Of a stretch of 64,000 bases of DNA, positions 8,886 to 17,029 are shown one piece after another; the first letter of the stretch is position 1, and the number at the start of each line of letters is the position of its first letter. Under the pieces are notes generated by a model. It saw nothing but the letters and a program-made list of their open reading frames with translations. It ran no database searches and was not told the DNA's origin. A program made the translations under genes and the position numbers. This DNA comes from Azospirillum ramasamyi (lineage in GTDB: Bacteria > Pseudomonadota > Alphaproteobacteria > Azospirillales > Azospirillaceae): assembly GCF_003233655.1 (NCBI RefSeq), contig NZ_CP029836.1:1-64000 (forward strand), written 5' to 3'.

Positions 8886-9380
8886 ATGGGATTCGCAGCG
8901 AACCAGCCCGTCGTTGAGGTTGTCCCCATGTCCGCCATCGGGGCGCTCATCGAGCGTGACGAGGTGCTGGAGGATGCACTTGCCCGCGTGGCACAACTCG
9001 ATTTCAGGATGCTCAAGGCCAAGCTGTGCAAGGTCGAGGGCCTGACGGAGGAGCACTGCAATGAGATCGAGGATCTCTACCGCAAGTTCCTCGCGCTCCA
9101 CATCCGCTATCCCGACCGGAAGATCTGCCCGACCGGCCCCATCGACCTGTTCTGGCACGCCCACATCCTCGACACCCGCGCGTACGCCCGCGACTGCGAG
9201 ACGCTGTTCGGGCACATGCTGCACCACTTCCCGTATTTCGGCCTGCGCGGCGACGACGACCGTCAGGATCTGGAGCGGACCTTCGCCGCATCGGTCGAGC
9301 TGTTCATCGGTCATTTCGGCATCGACCCGACCTGCGGGGACACAGAGGCGCGGGGCTGCAAGTCCCAGAACTGCCCCTGA
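8886..9380 (+). CDS. GRDP-like WHxH-motif protein with Cys-rich tail, operon gene 1
   Basis: This 164-residue protein resembles the bacterial GRDP-like (glycine-rich-domain) family: PTGPIDLFWHAHILDT at about 82-97, then an aspartate-cysteine pair (103-104) and LFGHMLHHFPYFG (107-119). The His/Asp/Cys residues suggest a metal-binding site, but no reaction is established for the family. The last 16 residues contain Cys150, Cys158 and Cys163 and end in CKSQNCP, a short flexible-looking tail. The ATG at 8886 is preferred over an in-frame TTG two codons earlier. The methyltransferase gene begins 11 bp after the stop. It could be an enzyme, a scaffold, or a precursor-like carrier whose tail is modified by the downstream oxygenases and methyltransferases; the last idea is speculation. 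Confidence 0.6.
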   Translation: MGFAANQPVVEVVPMSAIGALIERDEVLEDALARVAQLDFRMLKAKLCKVEGLTEEHCNEIEDLYRKFLALHIRYPDRKICPTGPIDLFWHAHILDTRAYARDCETLFGHMLHHFPYFGLRGDDDRQDLERTFAASVELFIGHFGIDPTCGDTEARGCKSQNCP

Positions 9381-9391
9381 CCGGGGCACCG

Positions 9392-10078
9392 ATGGAGACA
9401 CGCCAATCCTTCTTTCCCACGGCCGCCATGGACGCGGACATGGAGGAGGCGAACGGGCCGTTCTGGGATGACCTGATCGCCCGCATCGAGGAGGACGCCC
9501 CCGGAGCGGCGCTCGACGGCCTGCTGGACGTCGGCTGCCACCGCGGGGGCTTCCTGGAGCGGGTGGCCGCCCGGTGGGCACTGCGCACGGTCTACGGCAT
9601 CGAGCCGGTGGCGGAGCTGCGGGCGGCGGCGGCGGCCCGCCTGTCCGGGGTAGCGCAGGCGGTCATCCTCGACGTGGACGGCTGGGAGCGGATCCCGGAC
9701 GACGCGGTCCCGCTGGTCACCGCCCAGGAGGTACTCTACCTCGTGGGCGATCTCGACGGCATGATGCGGCGCATCGCGCGGGTGCTGCGCCCCGGAGGCG
9801 CCGCCTACCTGACGCTGGGGTCCCACACCGAGAACCCGCTCTGGCCGCACTGGCGTCCGATCCTCGTTTCCATGGGGCTGGTGGTCTTCGACCACAGCCC
9901 GCTGGACATTCTGCGTGCGGGGGAGGCGGCCGGGCTCAATCCCGCGGTGCGGCCCCTGCGGACCGACGGCTGGGTCACCTACCGGCCGTCCGCCGCGCGT
10001 TTTCCGGTGCCGAGCGTCGCTGCGCTCATCGACCATCATTTCCGGCACAAGCTGCTGTTCTGCTTCGAGAAGCCATGA
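9392..10078 (+). CDS. Class I SAM-dependent methyltransferase, operon gene 2
   Basis: This 228-residue protein has a Rossmann-type SAM-binding motif I, LLDVGCHRGGF, at about 44-54, an acidic end of strand 2 in GIEPVAE, and a motif near TAQEVLYLVGD that fits methyltransferase types 11/12. Targets of this family are usually small molecules, but the sequence does not reveal the substrate. Its stop overlaps the next start (ATGA), showing translational coupling to the TauD-like dioxygenase. It probably methylates an intermediate of the pathway encoded by this operon. The second methyltransferase (15118-15861) is only distantly similar, so two different methylation steps are likely. Confidence 0.8.
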   Translation: METRQSFFPTAAMDADMEEANGPFWDDLIARIEEDAPGAALDGLLDVGCHRGGFLERVAARWALRTVYGIEPVAELRAAAAARLSGVAQAVILDVDGWERIPDDAVPLVTAQEVLYLVGDLDGMMRRIARVLRPGGAAYLTLGSHTENPLWPHWRPILVSMGLVVFDHSPLDILRAGEAAGLNPAVRPLRTDGWVTYRPSAARFPVPSVAALIDHHFRHKLLFCFEKP

Positions 10079-10947
10079 GCATCGATCCGGACTCCGTCAC
10101 CGTCTCCATTTCTCCCGAAGCGGCCGAGCGGATCGCCGCCCATGCCGCCGCGATGGATGCCGAGGCAATGGAGGCTGCGGCTGCCGGCGGACGTCCGCTG
10201 CCCGCGGATGCGGACCGTGTCTGGGGCGAGGTCGCGCCAGCCGTGCGCGCCGCCTTCGCGGCGGCTGACTTCGCCATCCTGCGCGGCCTGCCGGCGCTGG
10301 AGGGCGGGCGGATGCTCATAGCCGCCGCCGCCTTGCTCGGCCGCCGCTTTCACACCTACGGGGGCGGCAAAGTGGTGAAGATCTTCGCAATGTCGCCCTG
10401 GCGGAACGATCTGGCGCACACGGCGGCCGATGGGTTCTTCCACACCGACCTGAACGCCTCGCCGCAGCCGCCGGCGCTCACGGGAATCCAGTGCATCGTC
10501 CCCGATCCGGGAGCCCCCCAATACGGCGTCAACCGGGTCGTCCGCACCGCGGACCTCCTGGCCGCGCTGGAGGAGAGCGGGCAGACCAACGCCCTGCACT
10601 TCCTGTGCGAGGAGACGGTGGGGTTGGCCAACGACCGCTCCACCAAGGTTTGGCACGGCCGGATCGTTAGCGACGGCATCACCCGCTACCACCCGGAAAC
10701 CGTCCGCGCCGCCTGCCGCCGCGACGGCGTGGACGCGCCGGAGGAGATCCTGGAGACCATCCAGGCGGAGGCGCTGCGCGTCTCGCGTCCGTTCCAACTG
10801 GGTACGGGGGACATGCTGCTGCTGTCCAACCACCGCACCCTGCATTACCGGGGGGAATGCTCCATCGCGTTCCAGCGCTTCCCGATGGACTTCGTCGCCC
10901 GCCGTATCTACGTCCTGCACGTGTCCGATGAGCACCAGACCCACTGA
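10075..10947 (+). CDS. TauD/CAS-like Fe(II)/2-oxoglutarate dioxygenase, operon gene 3
   Basis: This 290-residue protein shows the iron facial triad of TauD/clavaminate-synthase-like oxygenases: HTD at 123-125 in FFHTDLNAS and a distal His at about 257 in LSNHRTLHYRGE, with the following Arg positioned to bind 2-oxoglutarate. Such enzymes hydroxylate, desaturate or cyclise amino acids and natural products. An Ala/Glu-rich N-terminal segment (about 12-75) precedes the core. Its ATG overlaps the upstream stop by four bases, and its own 3' end overlaps the UvrA-like start by 20 bp. Overlap on both sides places it in the same pathway as its neighbours. Substrate unknown. Confidence 0.85.
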   Translation: MSIDPDSVTVSISPEAAERIAAHAAAMDAEAMEAAAAGGRPLPADADRVWGEVAPAVRAAFAAADFAILRGLPALEGGRMLIAAAALLGRRFHTYGGGKVVKIFAMSPWRNDLAHTAADGFFHTDLNASPQPPALTGIQCIVPDPGAPQYGVNRVVRTADLLAALEESGQTNALHFLCEETVGLANDRSTKVWHGRIVSDGITRYHPETVRAACRRDGVDAPEEILETIQAEALRVSRPFQLGTGDMLLLSNHRTLHYRGECSIAFQRFPMDFVARRIYVLHVSDEHQTH

Positions 10948-13900
10948 CCGCGCCACGCCGGAACTCCAGGTCGTCGGCGCCGACGCCAACAATCTGAGGT
11001 CGGTGGACTGCGCCTTCCCGGTTCCGGGCATGACGGCCATCGTTGGCGTGTCCGGCTCCGGCAAGAGTTCGCTGCTGGGCGACACCGTCGCGGCGGAGCT
11101 GATCCGGCGCGACCGTCTCCTCTTCGGCCTGCCGCACGCCGGGCGGACGGTGCCGCCGGTCGCCGCTTATGTCGGCCCAGCCCCGGCGTCTCTGCACGTC
11201 ACGCAACGCCCCTTCCGCGCTTCGGCCCGCACGACCGTGGCGACGGCCAGCGGCCTGCTTGCCGAGCTGCGCCACCTATTCCTGGCCGACGGGCGTGTGC
11301 TGACGCCGGAGGGGGCGGAGGTGTCCGCGCCGGACCCCAGAACCTACGCCGCCTGGATGAAGCGCCATTATCGCGGGACCGCCGCCGTTTGGGCGATTCC
11401 GATGCGCTGGGTGGCCGGCGACGGGGTGCGAGCAGTCCGCCGCCTGCTCGACCATGACATCACCAGTGCCACCCTGCGCGGGGAGAACGACCGCCTAGGC
11501 TCAAACGGCCGCGTCGTGGACCTTACGCGCTGGAGCCCGCTCCGCTCGAAGGGCGAGCATCTGCTGGAGGCGGAGGTCGGCCGCATCGTGGTCGGCCCGA
11601 ACACCTCCAACGGCGATCTGGAAGCGCTGATCGCGCGGGCCTGGGCCATCGCCGGACCTGACGTGATGGTGGAGCTGTGCGACGGCTTCGCGGGCATCGA
11701 CGGCCCCTTCGGCGCGGTGCTGGACGGCGCGCGCGACCGGGTGCACCCGGATTGCCGCCAGCTCTTCCTGCCCCCCAGCCTGCACCTGCTGTCCTTCAAC
11801 GCGCCTGACCACGCGGACAGCGGCGCCTGCCCGCGCTGCCTCGGGCTGGGCCGCACCAGCGACGTGGACGAGGCCGCCCTGGTTCCACACCCGGAGCGCA
11901 GCCTGCGCGAGGGCGCCATCAGCCTGTGGAGCCCCACCGGCTACAAGCACGTCAACATCCAGCACGAAACCATCGAGGCGCTCACCGGCCGCAACGATTT
12001 CTGGCCGGACCTCCCCTGGACACGCCTGCCGGAGGCGGCGCGCACACTCCTCCTCAACGGCACCGGCGACGAGCCCATCCAGGGAATCGACCCCAAGACC
12101 GGGCGCAAGAAGGGAGCGCCGCGGCGCTTCGAGGGGTTCCGCAACGCCATCCTGCGCCGCTGGAGCAGCTCGGCTACGGCTGCCGCGCGGCTCGCCCACC
12201 TCGTGCACGAAGGCTCCTGCCCGGACTGCGGCGGGACCCGCTGGTCGGCCAAGGCGCGCGCGCTGCACGCGGCTGGGATCGGGCTCGCCGAGTGGATCGC
12301 CCTTCCCATGGCGGCGCTGGCGGAACGTTGCGTCGAGGTGCTGGACCGCGAACCGGCGCTGTTGCCGGCCGGGCGCCAGGCGCTGGAGCGCATCGGCGCG
12401 CTGGCGCGCACGCTCTGCCGCCTTGGCCTCGGGCACATCGCCGGCGAGCGCGGCATGACGACGCTCAGCGACGGCGAAGCGCGGCGGCTGCAGATCGGCG
12501 CGGTGCTGGCGCTGCCGGTGGAGCAGCTGGTGCTGCTGCTCGACGAGCCGGCGCGCGGCCTTCACGAAACCGACCTCGACACGATGATCGAGGTTCTGCG
12601 GGAGCTGGCGCGTAAGCACGGCGTGCTGCTGAACGAGCATCGGACGAAACTCGTCGCCTCGGCGGACCGGGTGATCCGCCTGGGACCGGGTGCCGGCGAG
12701 CAGGGCGGGCACATCCTGAAGGACTGGCGGGAGCCCCCGCCGCTGGCAACGCTGCGGGTGGCCCCTCCCTCGGGCGACTTTATCGAGATCCGCGGCGCCA
12801 CCGTGCACAACGTCCACAGCCAGGACGTGACCATCCCGCTGGGCGCCGTGACCGCCATCGTCGGCGTCTCGGGGTCCGGCAAGTCCAGCTTCGTGCGCGG
12901 CGTCCTGATCCCGGCGTTGGAGAGCCGGGGTGTGCCGATGCTGCACGGCGCCGATCCCGCGGAAGCCACGGCCGGGACCTGGGCTGGCGCTCGGATCGAC
13001 CGGCCCCTGGCCGGCGTCCACGTGCTCCACCAGCGGGTTCCGCCCCGCAACCGGCGCAGTCTGGTCGGCACCCTCACCAAGGCGATGGATGCGCTGGCCG
13101 AAGCCTTCGCGCAGACGGCGCTGGCCAGGGCGGCCGGCCTGTCAGCCGAGGATTTCCGGCTCAACAGCGGCAACGGCCGCTGCCCGGTCTGTTTGGGCAC
13201 CGGCATGGTCGCGGAGGACGGCGCGGCAGCCTGCTGCGCGACGTGCGGCGGCAAGCGCTACCGCACCGCGGCGCTTGCTCCGACGGTGGCGGGGCTGGAC
13301 ATCGCCGCAACGCTCGACTGTCCCGCCGTCGCGCTGCGCCGGCTCTGGGACGAGGCGGGGGAGACGGCGCTGGCCGTCCAGCTCGGGCCGCTGTGCGCCG
13401 CCATGGAGGAGTTGGGCGTCGGCCATCTGGCCTTTGGCCGACGCGTCGATACGCTGAGCGGCGGCGAGATCCAGCGTCTGCGCGTCGCCCTCACGCTGGC
13501 GGGCGGCGAGGCGGCGGAGGGGCACCTCTTCATCCTGGACGAACCGGCCGCCGGCCTGCACCGTGAAGACGCCATGCGCCTGAACGCGGTGCTGCGCCGC
13601 ATGGCGGACGGCCACCGCAACACGGTGGTGCTGATCGAGCACAATCTGGACGTGGTCTCCGACGCCGACTGGCTGGTGGAGTTCGGCGAAGGGGCGGGCG
13701 AGAACGGCGGCCGGGTGATCGCCCAGGCGCCGCCGGCCGCGGTGGCCAGCGGGGACACCCCCACCGGACGCTCGCTGCGGGCGGCGGCCGAACGGGCGCC
13801 GACACGGCGCAAGCCCTCCCCTCTTCTCCACGCCGCGTCCCCCGTCCCGGCCGTGCCGGTGCTGGAGCTTGGACGGCTGGTCGATGGCGACCTCGCCGAT

Positions 13901-15121
13901 TGCCCGGCCGGAGACCCCACGCCGGCCTTTGAGCGCCTGCTCGACCCGAAGCGCCGCCTTTGGGAGATCGCCGACCTCAACCTCGAATTCGCCAAGCTGC
14001 TGATTGACGGAGTGCAGGCGACGGCCGCGCAGGACGAAGCCGCCCTGCTGGAGCGGTGGGAGGCGGAGCCTGATGCGGAGCTGGCGGTGAATCCGCTGCT
14101 CCCGGACTTGCGCCAGTGGGGCAGTCACCTCCCGCGCTCGGTGATGGAGGCCGCCTTCCGGCGCGTTCGGCAGTTGGCATTGCGGGTACCCGGCGTCTGG
14201 GAGCCCGGCCGGCCGGGTGCCGCGCGTGCGATGCTGGACAATGCGGCCGGGCCGGCGAACCGCCGCGACCGGCTGCGCCACGCGCTGGCCGTCGGAGGCG
14301 GCTATGCGGAGCTGAGCCGGCCGGCCGGCACGGTGCTCGCCGCCGTGCAGCGTACGCCCGTGGACTTCGAGCGTGGGCTGGCCGGCCCGGCGCGCCTGAC
14401 TCCGACGCACGTCTCCCGGTTCTTGCCGGAGGGGCAGTGCCCCACCTGCGCAGGGACCGGCACCGTCCGCACCCTCAACCCCGACCTCGTCCTGGCCGGC
14501 GCGCGGGCCGCGCCGGACGATCCCAGCGCCTATCTGCGCCCCGAGGCGGCCGCCCTCATGAAAGGCGTCTGGCGCGCTGAGTTCCGCCCCTTTCTGCGAC
14601 GCATGGCCGAGGAGGGATTGCTGGAGGGCGACGCGGCCTGGATCCGGTCCGGCCACTGGCAGCGTCCCGGCCATGGCAGCTTCCTGAAGACCGCCAAAGC
14701 CGATCCCGACGAGGTCGCGTCCTGGCTGCGCTGGGACGGCCTGGACACGCGGCTCCTGGCCGAGTTGCCGCGCAGCCGGCACGCAAGCTGGCGCGCCGCG
14801 GTCGAGGCGTCGGTCCACACGGCGCCCTGCCCCGCGTGCGGAGGAAGCGGCCACGGCGTGGCCGTCCGGCTGCTGACGTTCGGCGGGCGGCTCCTGGACG
14901 CCTGGATACGGTCAGGCACAATTGGGGAGCTGTGCTCTGCCTTGGCGGCCACGCCCGTGGACCGGCCGCGCCAGCGGCTCACCCGCGACCGCGTTCTGGG
15001 GTGCTTCGAGCCGCTGGTCCGCAGCGAACCGGATACGCCCTTGAAAGCGCCCGCCGCGGCCTTCCGGACCGTCGCGCAGGAAGCCATGCGGCGCTTCACC
15101 GACCTGGAGTACGGCGCATGA
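10928..15121 (+). CDS. Enlarged UvrA-like ABC ATPase, operon gene 4
   Basis: This 1397-residue UvrA paralogue is about 450 residues longer than ordinary UvrA (about 940). Two ABC modules look complete: Walker A GVSGSGKSS at about 40-48 and again at about 646-654, signatures LSDGEARR (about 513) and LSGGEIQR (about 843), Walker B LLLLDEP and LFILDEP, and the D-loop/His-loop regions. Zinc-finger pairs CPRC/CPDC and CPVC/CATC interrupt the modules as in UvrA. A third C-terminal block (about 940-1397) carries another pair, CPTCAGTG and CPACGGSG, but no third Walker motif. UvrA binds damaged DNA; stand-alone paralogues in antibiotic clusters (such as DrrC) protect producers from DNA-binding drugs. 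With no UvrB/UvrC here and oxygenases on both sides, self-resistance is my favoured inference. Confidence 0.85.
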   Translation: MSTRPTDRATPELQVVGADANNLRSVDCAFPVPGMTAIVGVSGSGKSSLLGDTVAAELIRRDRLLFGLPHAGRTVPPVAAYVGPAPASLHVTQRPFRASARTTVATASGLLAELRHLFLADGRVLTPEGAEVSAPDPRTYAAWMKRHYRGTAAVWAIPMRWVAGDGVRAVRRLLDHDITSATLRGENDRLGSNGRVVDLTRWSPLRSKGEHLLEAEVGRIVVGPNTSNGDLEALIARAWAIAGPDVMVELCDGFAGIDGPFGAVLDGARDRVHPDCRQLFLPPSLHLLSFNAPDHADSGACPRCLGLGRTSDVDEAALVPHPERSLREGAISLWSPTGYKHVNIQHETIEALTGRNDFWPDLPWTRLPEAARTLLLNGTGDEPIQGIDPKTGRKKGAPRRFEGFRNAILRRWSSSATAAARLAHLVHEGSCPDCGGTRWSAKARALHAAGIGLAEWIALPMAALAERCVEVLDREPALLPAGRQALERIGALARTLCRLGLGHIAGERGMTTLSDGEARRLQIGAVLALPVEQLVLLLDEPARGLHETDLDTMIEVLRELARKHGVLLNEHRTKLVASADRVIRLGPGAGEQGGHILKDWREPPPLATLRVAPPSGDFIEIRGATVHNVHSQDVTIPLGAVTAIVGVSGSGKSSFVRGVLIPALESRGVPMLHGADPAEATAGTWAGARIDRPLAGVHVLHQRVPPRNRRSLVGTLTKAMDALAEAFAQTALARAAGLSAEDFRLNSGNGRCPVCLGTGMVAEDGAAACCATCGGKRYRTAALAPTVAGLDIAATLDCPAVALRRLWDEAGETALAVQLGPLCAAMEELGVGHLAFGRRVDTLSGGEIQRLRVALTLAGGEAAEGHLFILDEPAAGLHREDAMRLNAVLRRMADGHRNTVVLIEHNLDVVSDADWLVEFGEGAGENGGRVIAQAPPAAVASGDTPTGRSLRAAAERAPTRRKPSPLLHAASPVPAVPVLELGRLVDGDLADCPAGDPTPAFERLLDPKRRLWEIADLNLEFAKLLIDGVQATAAQDEAALLERWEAEPDAELAVNPLLPDLRQWGSHLPRSVMEAAFRRVRQLALRVPGVWEPGRPGAARAMLDNAAGPANRRDRLRHALAVGGGYAELSRPAGTVLAAVQRTPVDFERGLAGPARLTPTHVSRFLPEGQCPTCAGTGTVRTLNPDLVLAGARAAPDDPSAYLRPEAAALMKGVWRAEFRPFLRRMAEEGLLEGDAAWIRSGHWQRPGHGSFLKTAKADPDEVASWLRWDGLDTRLLAELPRSRHASWRAAVEASVHTAPCPACGGSGHGVAVRLLTFGGRLLDAWIRSGTIGELCSALAATPVDRPRQRLTRDRVLGCFEPLVRSEPDTPLKAPAAAFRTVAQEAMRRFTDLEYGA

Positions 15122-15861
15122 CGCAAGCCTTCCGGCTGTTCGGCGATTTCGCGCACCGCTACGACCTGCACACCCCGCCGGACCATTACCGTGACGATCA
15201 CGCCTTCGTGCTGGATGAATTCCGCGCGGCCGGGGCGCGGCGGATCCTCGACGTGGGGTGCGGTACCGGAGTGTTCGTGGAGAAGGCGCTGACCGCCGGC
15301 CTCGACGCGCACGGCATCGACGCTGCCCCGGCCATGGTCGCCCAGGCGGAGCGCCGGCTCGGTCCCGGCCGGGCGGCGGTGCAGGCCATGGAGGAGATCG
15401 GCGGCGGCCCGGCGCTGGACGGGATCTGCGCGCTGTCCTGGGTGATCAACTACGCCGCCAACGCGGACGCCGCGATCGCCATCCTGCGGCGGATGTACGG
15501 GGCCATGGCGCCCGGGGGCCGGCTGCTCCTTCAATGCGCCCACGCGCCGAACATGCAGGCCGCCGTGTTCGAGGACCGTGAGCCGGGCGCCGACGGAACC
15601 CCGGACGACGTGGTGTTCCTGTTCCAGTTCGCCCCGCTGGGACCGGATCAGGTCAAGGCCCGCTATGTCTACGCCGGGAAATCGGCGGGTGAGCTGCTGT
15701 GGGAGGAGCACGCGCTGAACATCGCCAACGCCGAGCTGCTGGCCCGACTGGCCGGGCGGGTCGGGTTCTCCGGCGTGCGGATCTACGGCTCCTGGCGGCG
15801 CGATCCGCTCGGTGGTTCGGTCAGCGCCTGGGTGGTGGCGGATCGGGGGGCGGCAGCATGA
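15118..15861 (+). CDS. Class I SAM-dependent methyltransferase, operon gene 5
   Basis: This 247-residue protein has motif I RILDVGCGTGVF (about 42-53), an acidic strand-2 end in HGIDAAP, and motif ALSWVINY near 105, a typical small-molecule class I methyltransferase. It starts inside the UvrA-like stop codon (ATGA overlap) and its stop overlaps the PhyH-like start in the same way. The N-terminal segment, FRLFGDFAHRYDLHTPPDHY, resembles the lid of natural-product O-/N-methyltransferases. Substrate unknown; coupling to two dioxygenases suggests alternating oxidation and methylation. Confidence 0.82.
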   Translation: MTQAFRLFGDFAHRYDLHTPPDHYRDDHAFVLDEFRAAGARRILDVGCGTGVFVEKALTAGLDAHGIDAAPAMVAQAERRLGPGRAAVQAMEEIGGGPALDGICALSWVINYAANADAAIAILRRMYGAMAPGGRLLLQCAHAPNMQAAVFEDREPGADGTPDDVVFLFQFAPLGPDQVKARYVYAGKSAGELLWEEHALNIANAELLARLAGRVGFSGVRIYGSWRRDPLGGSVSAWVVADRGAAA

Positions 15862-16709
15862 CGCACCGACACACGGCCGGCGGTGTGCTGACCCCCGCGC
15901 AGCAGGACGGCTGGGCGCGCGACGGTTATCTGGTGCTGCCGGACTTCATCGCCGAGGCCGACGGCGCCGCGCTGCGCCGCCGCGCGGCCGAGTTGGTGGA
16001 TGCCTTCGAGCCGGTCGGCATGCCGGTGCAGCTGGAGAGCCCGGAGTACGAAGCTTACGTCCTCGACGCCGGCGACCGCATCCACTACTTCCTGGAACCG
16101 GACGCGGTGGCGCCGGACGGCACGCTGCTGCGTCCAAAGCACCGCGCCATGGGAAAGATCGGGCGCGCGCTGCACGACCTCGATCCCGTGTTCGACGCCT
16201 TCTGCCGGACGCCGAGACTGGCTACGCTGGCGGCGGACCTGGAGATCCGCCGGCCGCTCCTGCTGCAATCGCAGTACATCTTCAAGCAGCCGGGCATCGG
16301 CCGCGCCTTCTTCGTGCACCAGGACGCGACCTTCATGGTCACCGAGCCACCCAGCGTGGTGGCGTTCTGGTTCGCCCTGGAGGACGCGGACGAGGAAAAC
16401 GCCTGCCTGCACGTCTTGCCCGGCGCCCACCGCAGCGCCTTGCGCAGCCGCTTCCGCCGGATGGACGGCGGCGACAGCGGGGTCGAAGTGATCGACCCCA
16501 CCCCCTGGCCGGAAGAGCGCTTCGTCCCCGTCGCAGTGCGGCGGAACAGCCTGCTGCTGATGCACGCGCTACTGCCGCACTTCAGCCCGGAGAACCGGTC
16601 GCACCGGACCCGCGAGTCCTACGTGCTGCACGTGATTGACGGTACCTGCCGCTACCCCTCCGACAACTGGCTGCGCCGCGGCCCCGAGTTGCCGATGCAA
16701 GGGTTTTGA
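15858..16709 (+). CDS. Phytanoyl-CoA dioxygenase (PhyH)-like Fe(II)/2OG oxygenase, operon gene 6
   Basis: This 283-residue protein has the PhyH pattern: the N-terminal DGYLVLPDFI start, His154-x-Asp156 in FVHQDATFM, distal His at about 241 in LLPHFSPEN, and an Arg at about 250-252 in SHRTRESY that would bind 2-oxoglutarate. PhyH-like enzymes in bacteria often tailor natural products by hydroxylation or halogenation-like chemistry; the Asp of HxD is present, so hydroxylation is expected and halogenation is not. It is the last gene of the operon; transposon debris follows on the other strand. It is a different oxygenase family from gene 3, implying two separate oxidative steps. Confidence 0.87.
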   Translation: MTHRHTAGGVLTPAQQDGWARDGYLVLPDFIAEADGAALRRRAAELVDAFEPVGMPVQLESPEYEAYVLDAGDRIHYFLEPDAVAPDGTLLRPKHRAMGKIGRALHDLDPVFDAFCRTPRLATLAADLEIRRPLLLQSQYIFKQPGIGRAFFVHQDATFMVTEPPSVVAFWFALEDADEENACLHVLPGAHRSALRSRFRRMDGGDSGVEVIDPTPWPEERFVPVAVRRNSLLLMHALLPHFSPENRSHRTRESYVLHVIDGTCRYPSDNWLRRGPELPMQGF

Positions 16710-16774
16710 AGTGAGGGAAGGCCTTCCAGTGGGATTTCGGCGCACAATTCGGCCGGAGGGCGGAGCAGCCGTGA

Positions 16775-16915
16775 TCAGGCGACCTTGCAGGTGGCTGGAA
16801 TGCCCAAGCTGGTTATGAGGTTCGCGACCCTGGAGCTGACGGCGGTCTCGACCTTTCGAGCAGGCAAATTCCGAGCACGCGGGCTGCATCCAATCACTTG
16901 CTTGTAGCGCATCAT
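16775..16915 (-). pseudogene. Transposase C-terminal remnant (IS5-like)
   Basis: Read on the minus strand, this gives MMRYKQVIGC, then RARNLPARKVE, then a short tail and a stop. The pattern RYK.VIG..RAR..PA...E is the end of IS5-group DDE transposases. Only about 46 residues remain and the catalytic part is missing, so it is a scar next to the IS66 insertion. Confidence 0.5.
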
Positions 16916-17029
16916 TGCCACCTCCCCCAAGGATAGGCGTCCATATCCCACTGTGCAGCGGACGGCCCGCTGCCATTCTGGATGGGGTGGATGTAGCGAT
17001 ACGCTGTGTGCAGGCGCCTTCAGCGCTAT

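Noticed and set aside
10928..15121. Housekeeping UvrA
   Set aside because: It is too long, embedded in an operon of oxygenases and methyltransferases, and carries an extra C-terminal zinc block.
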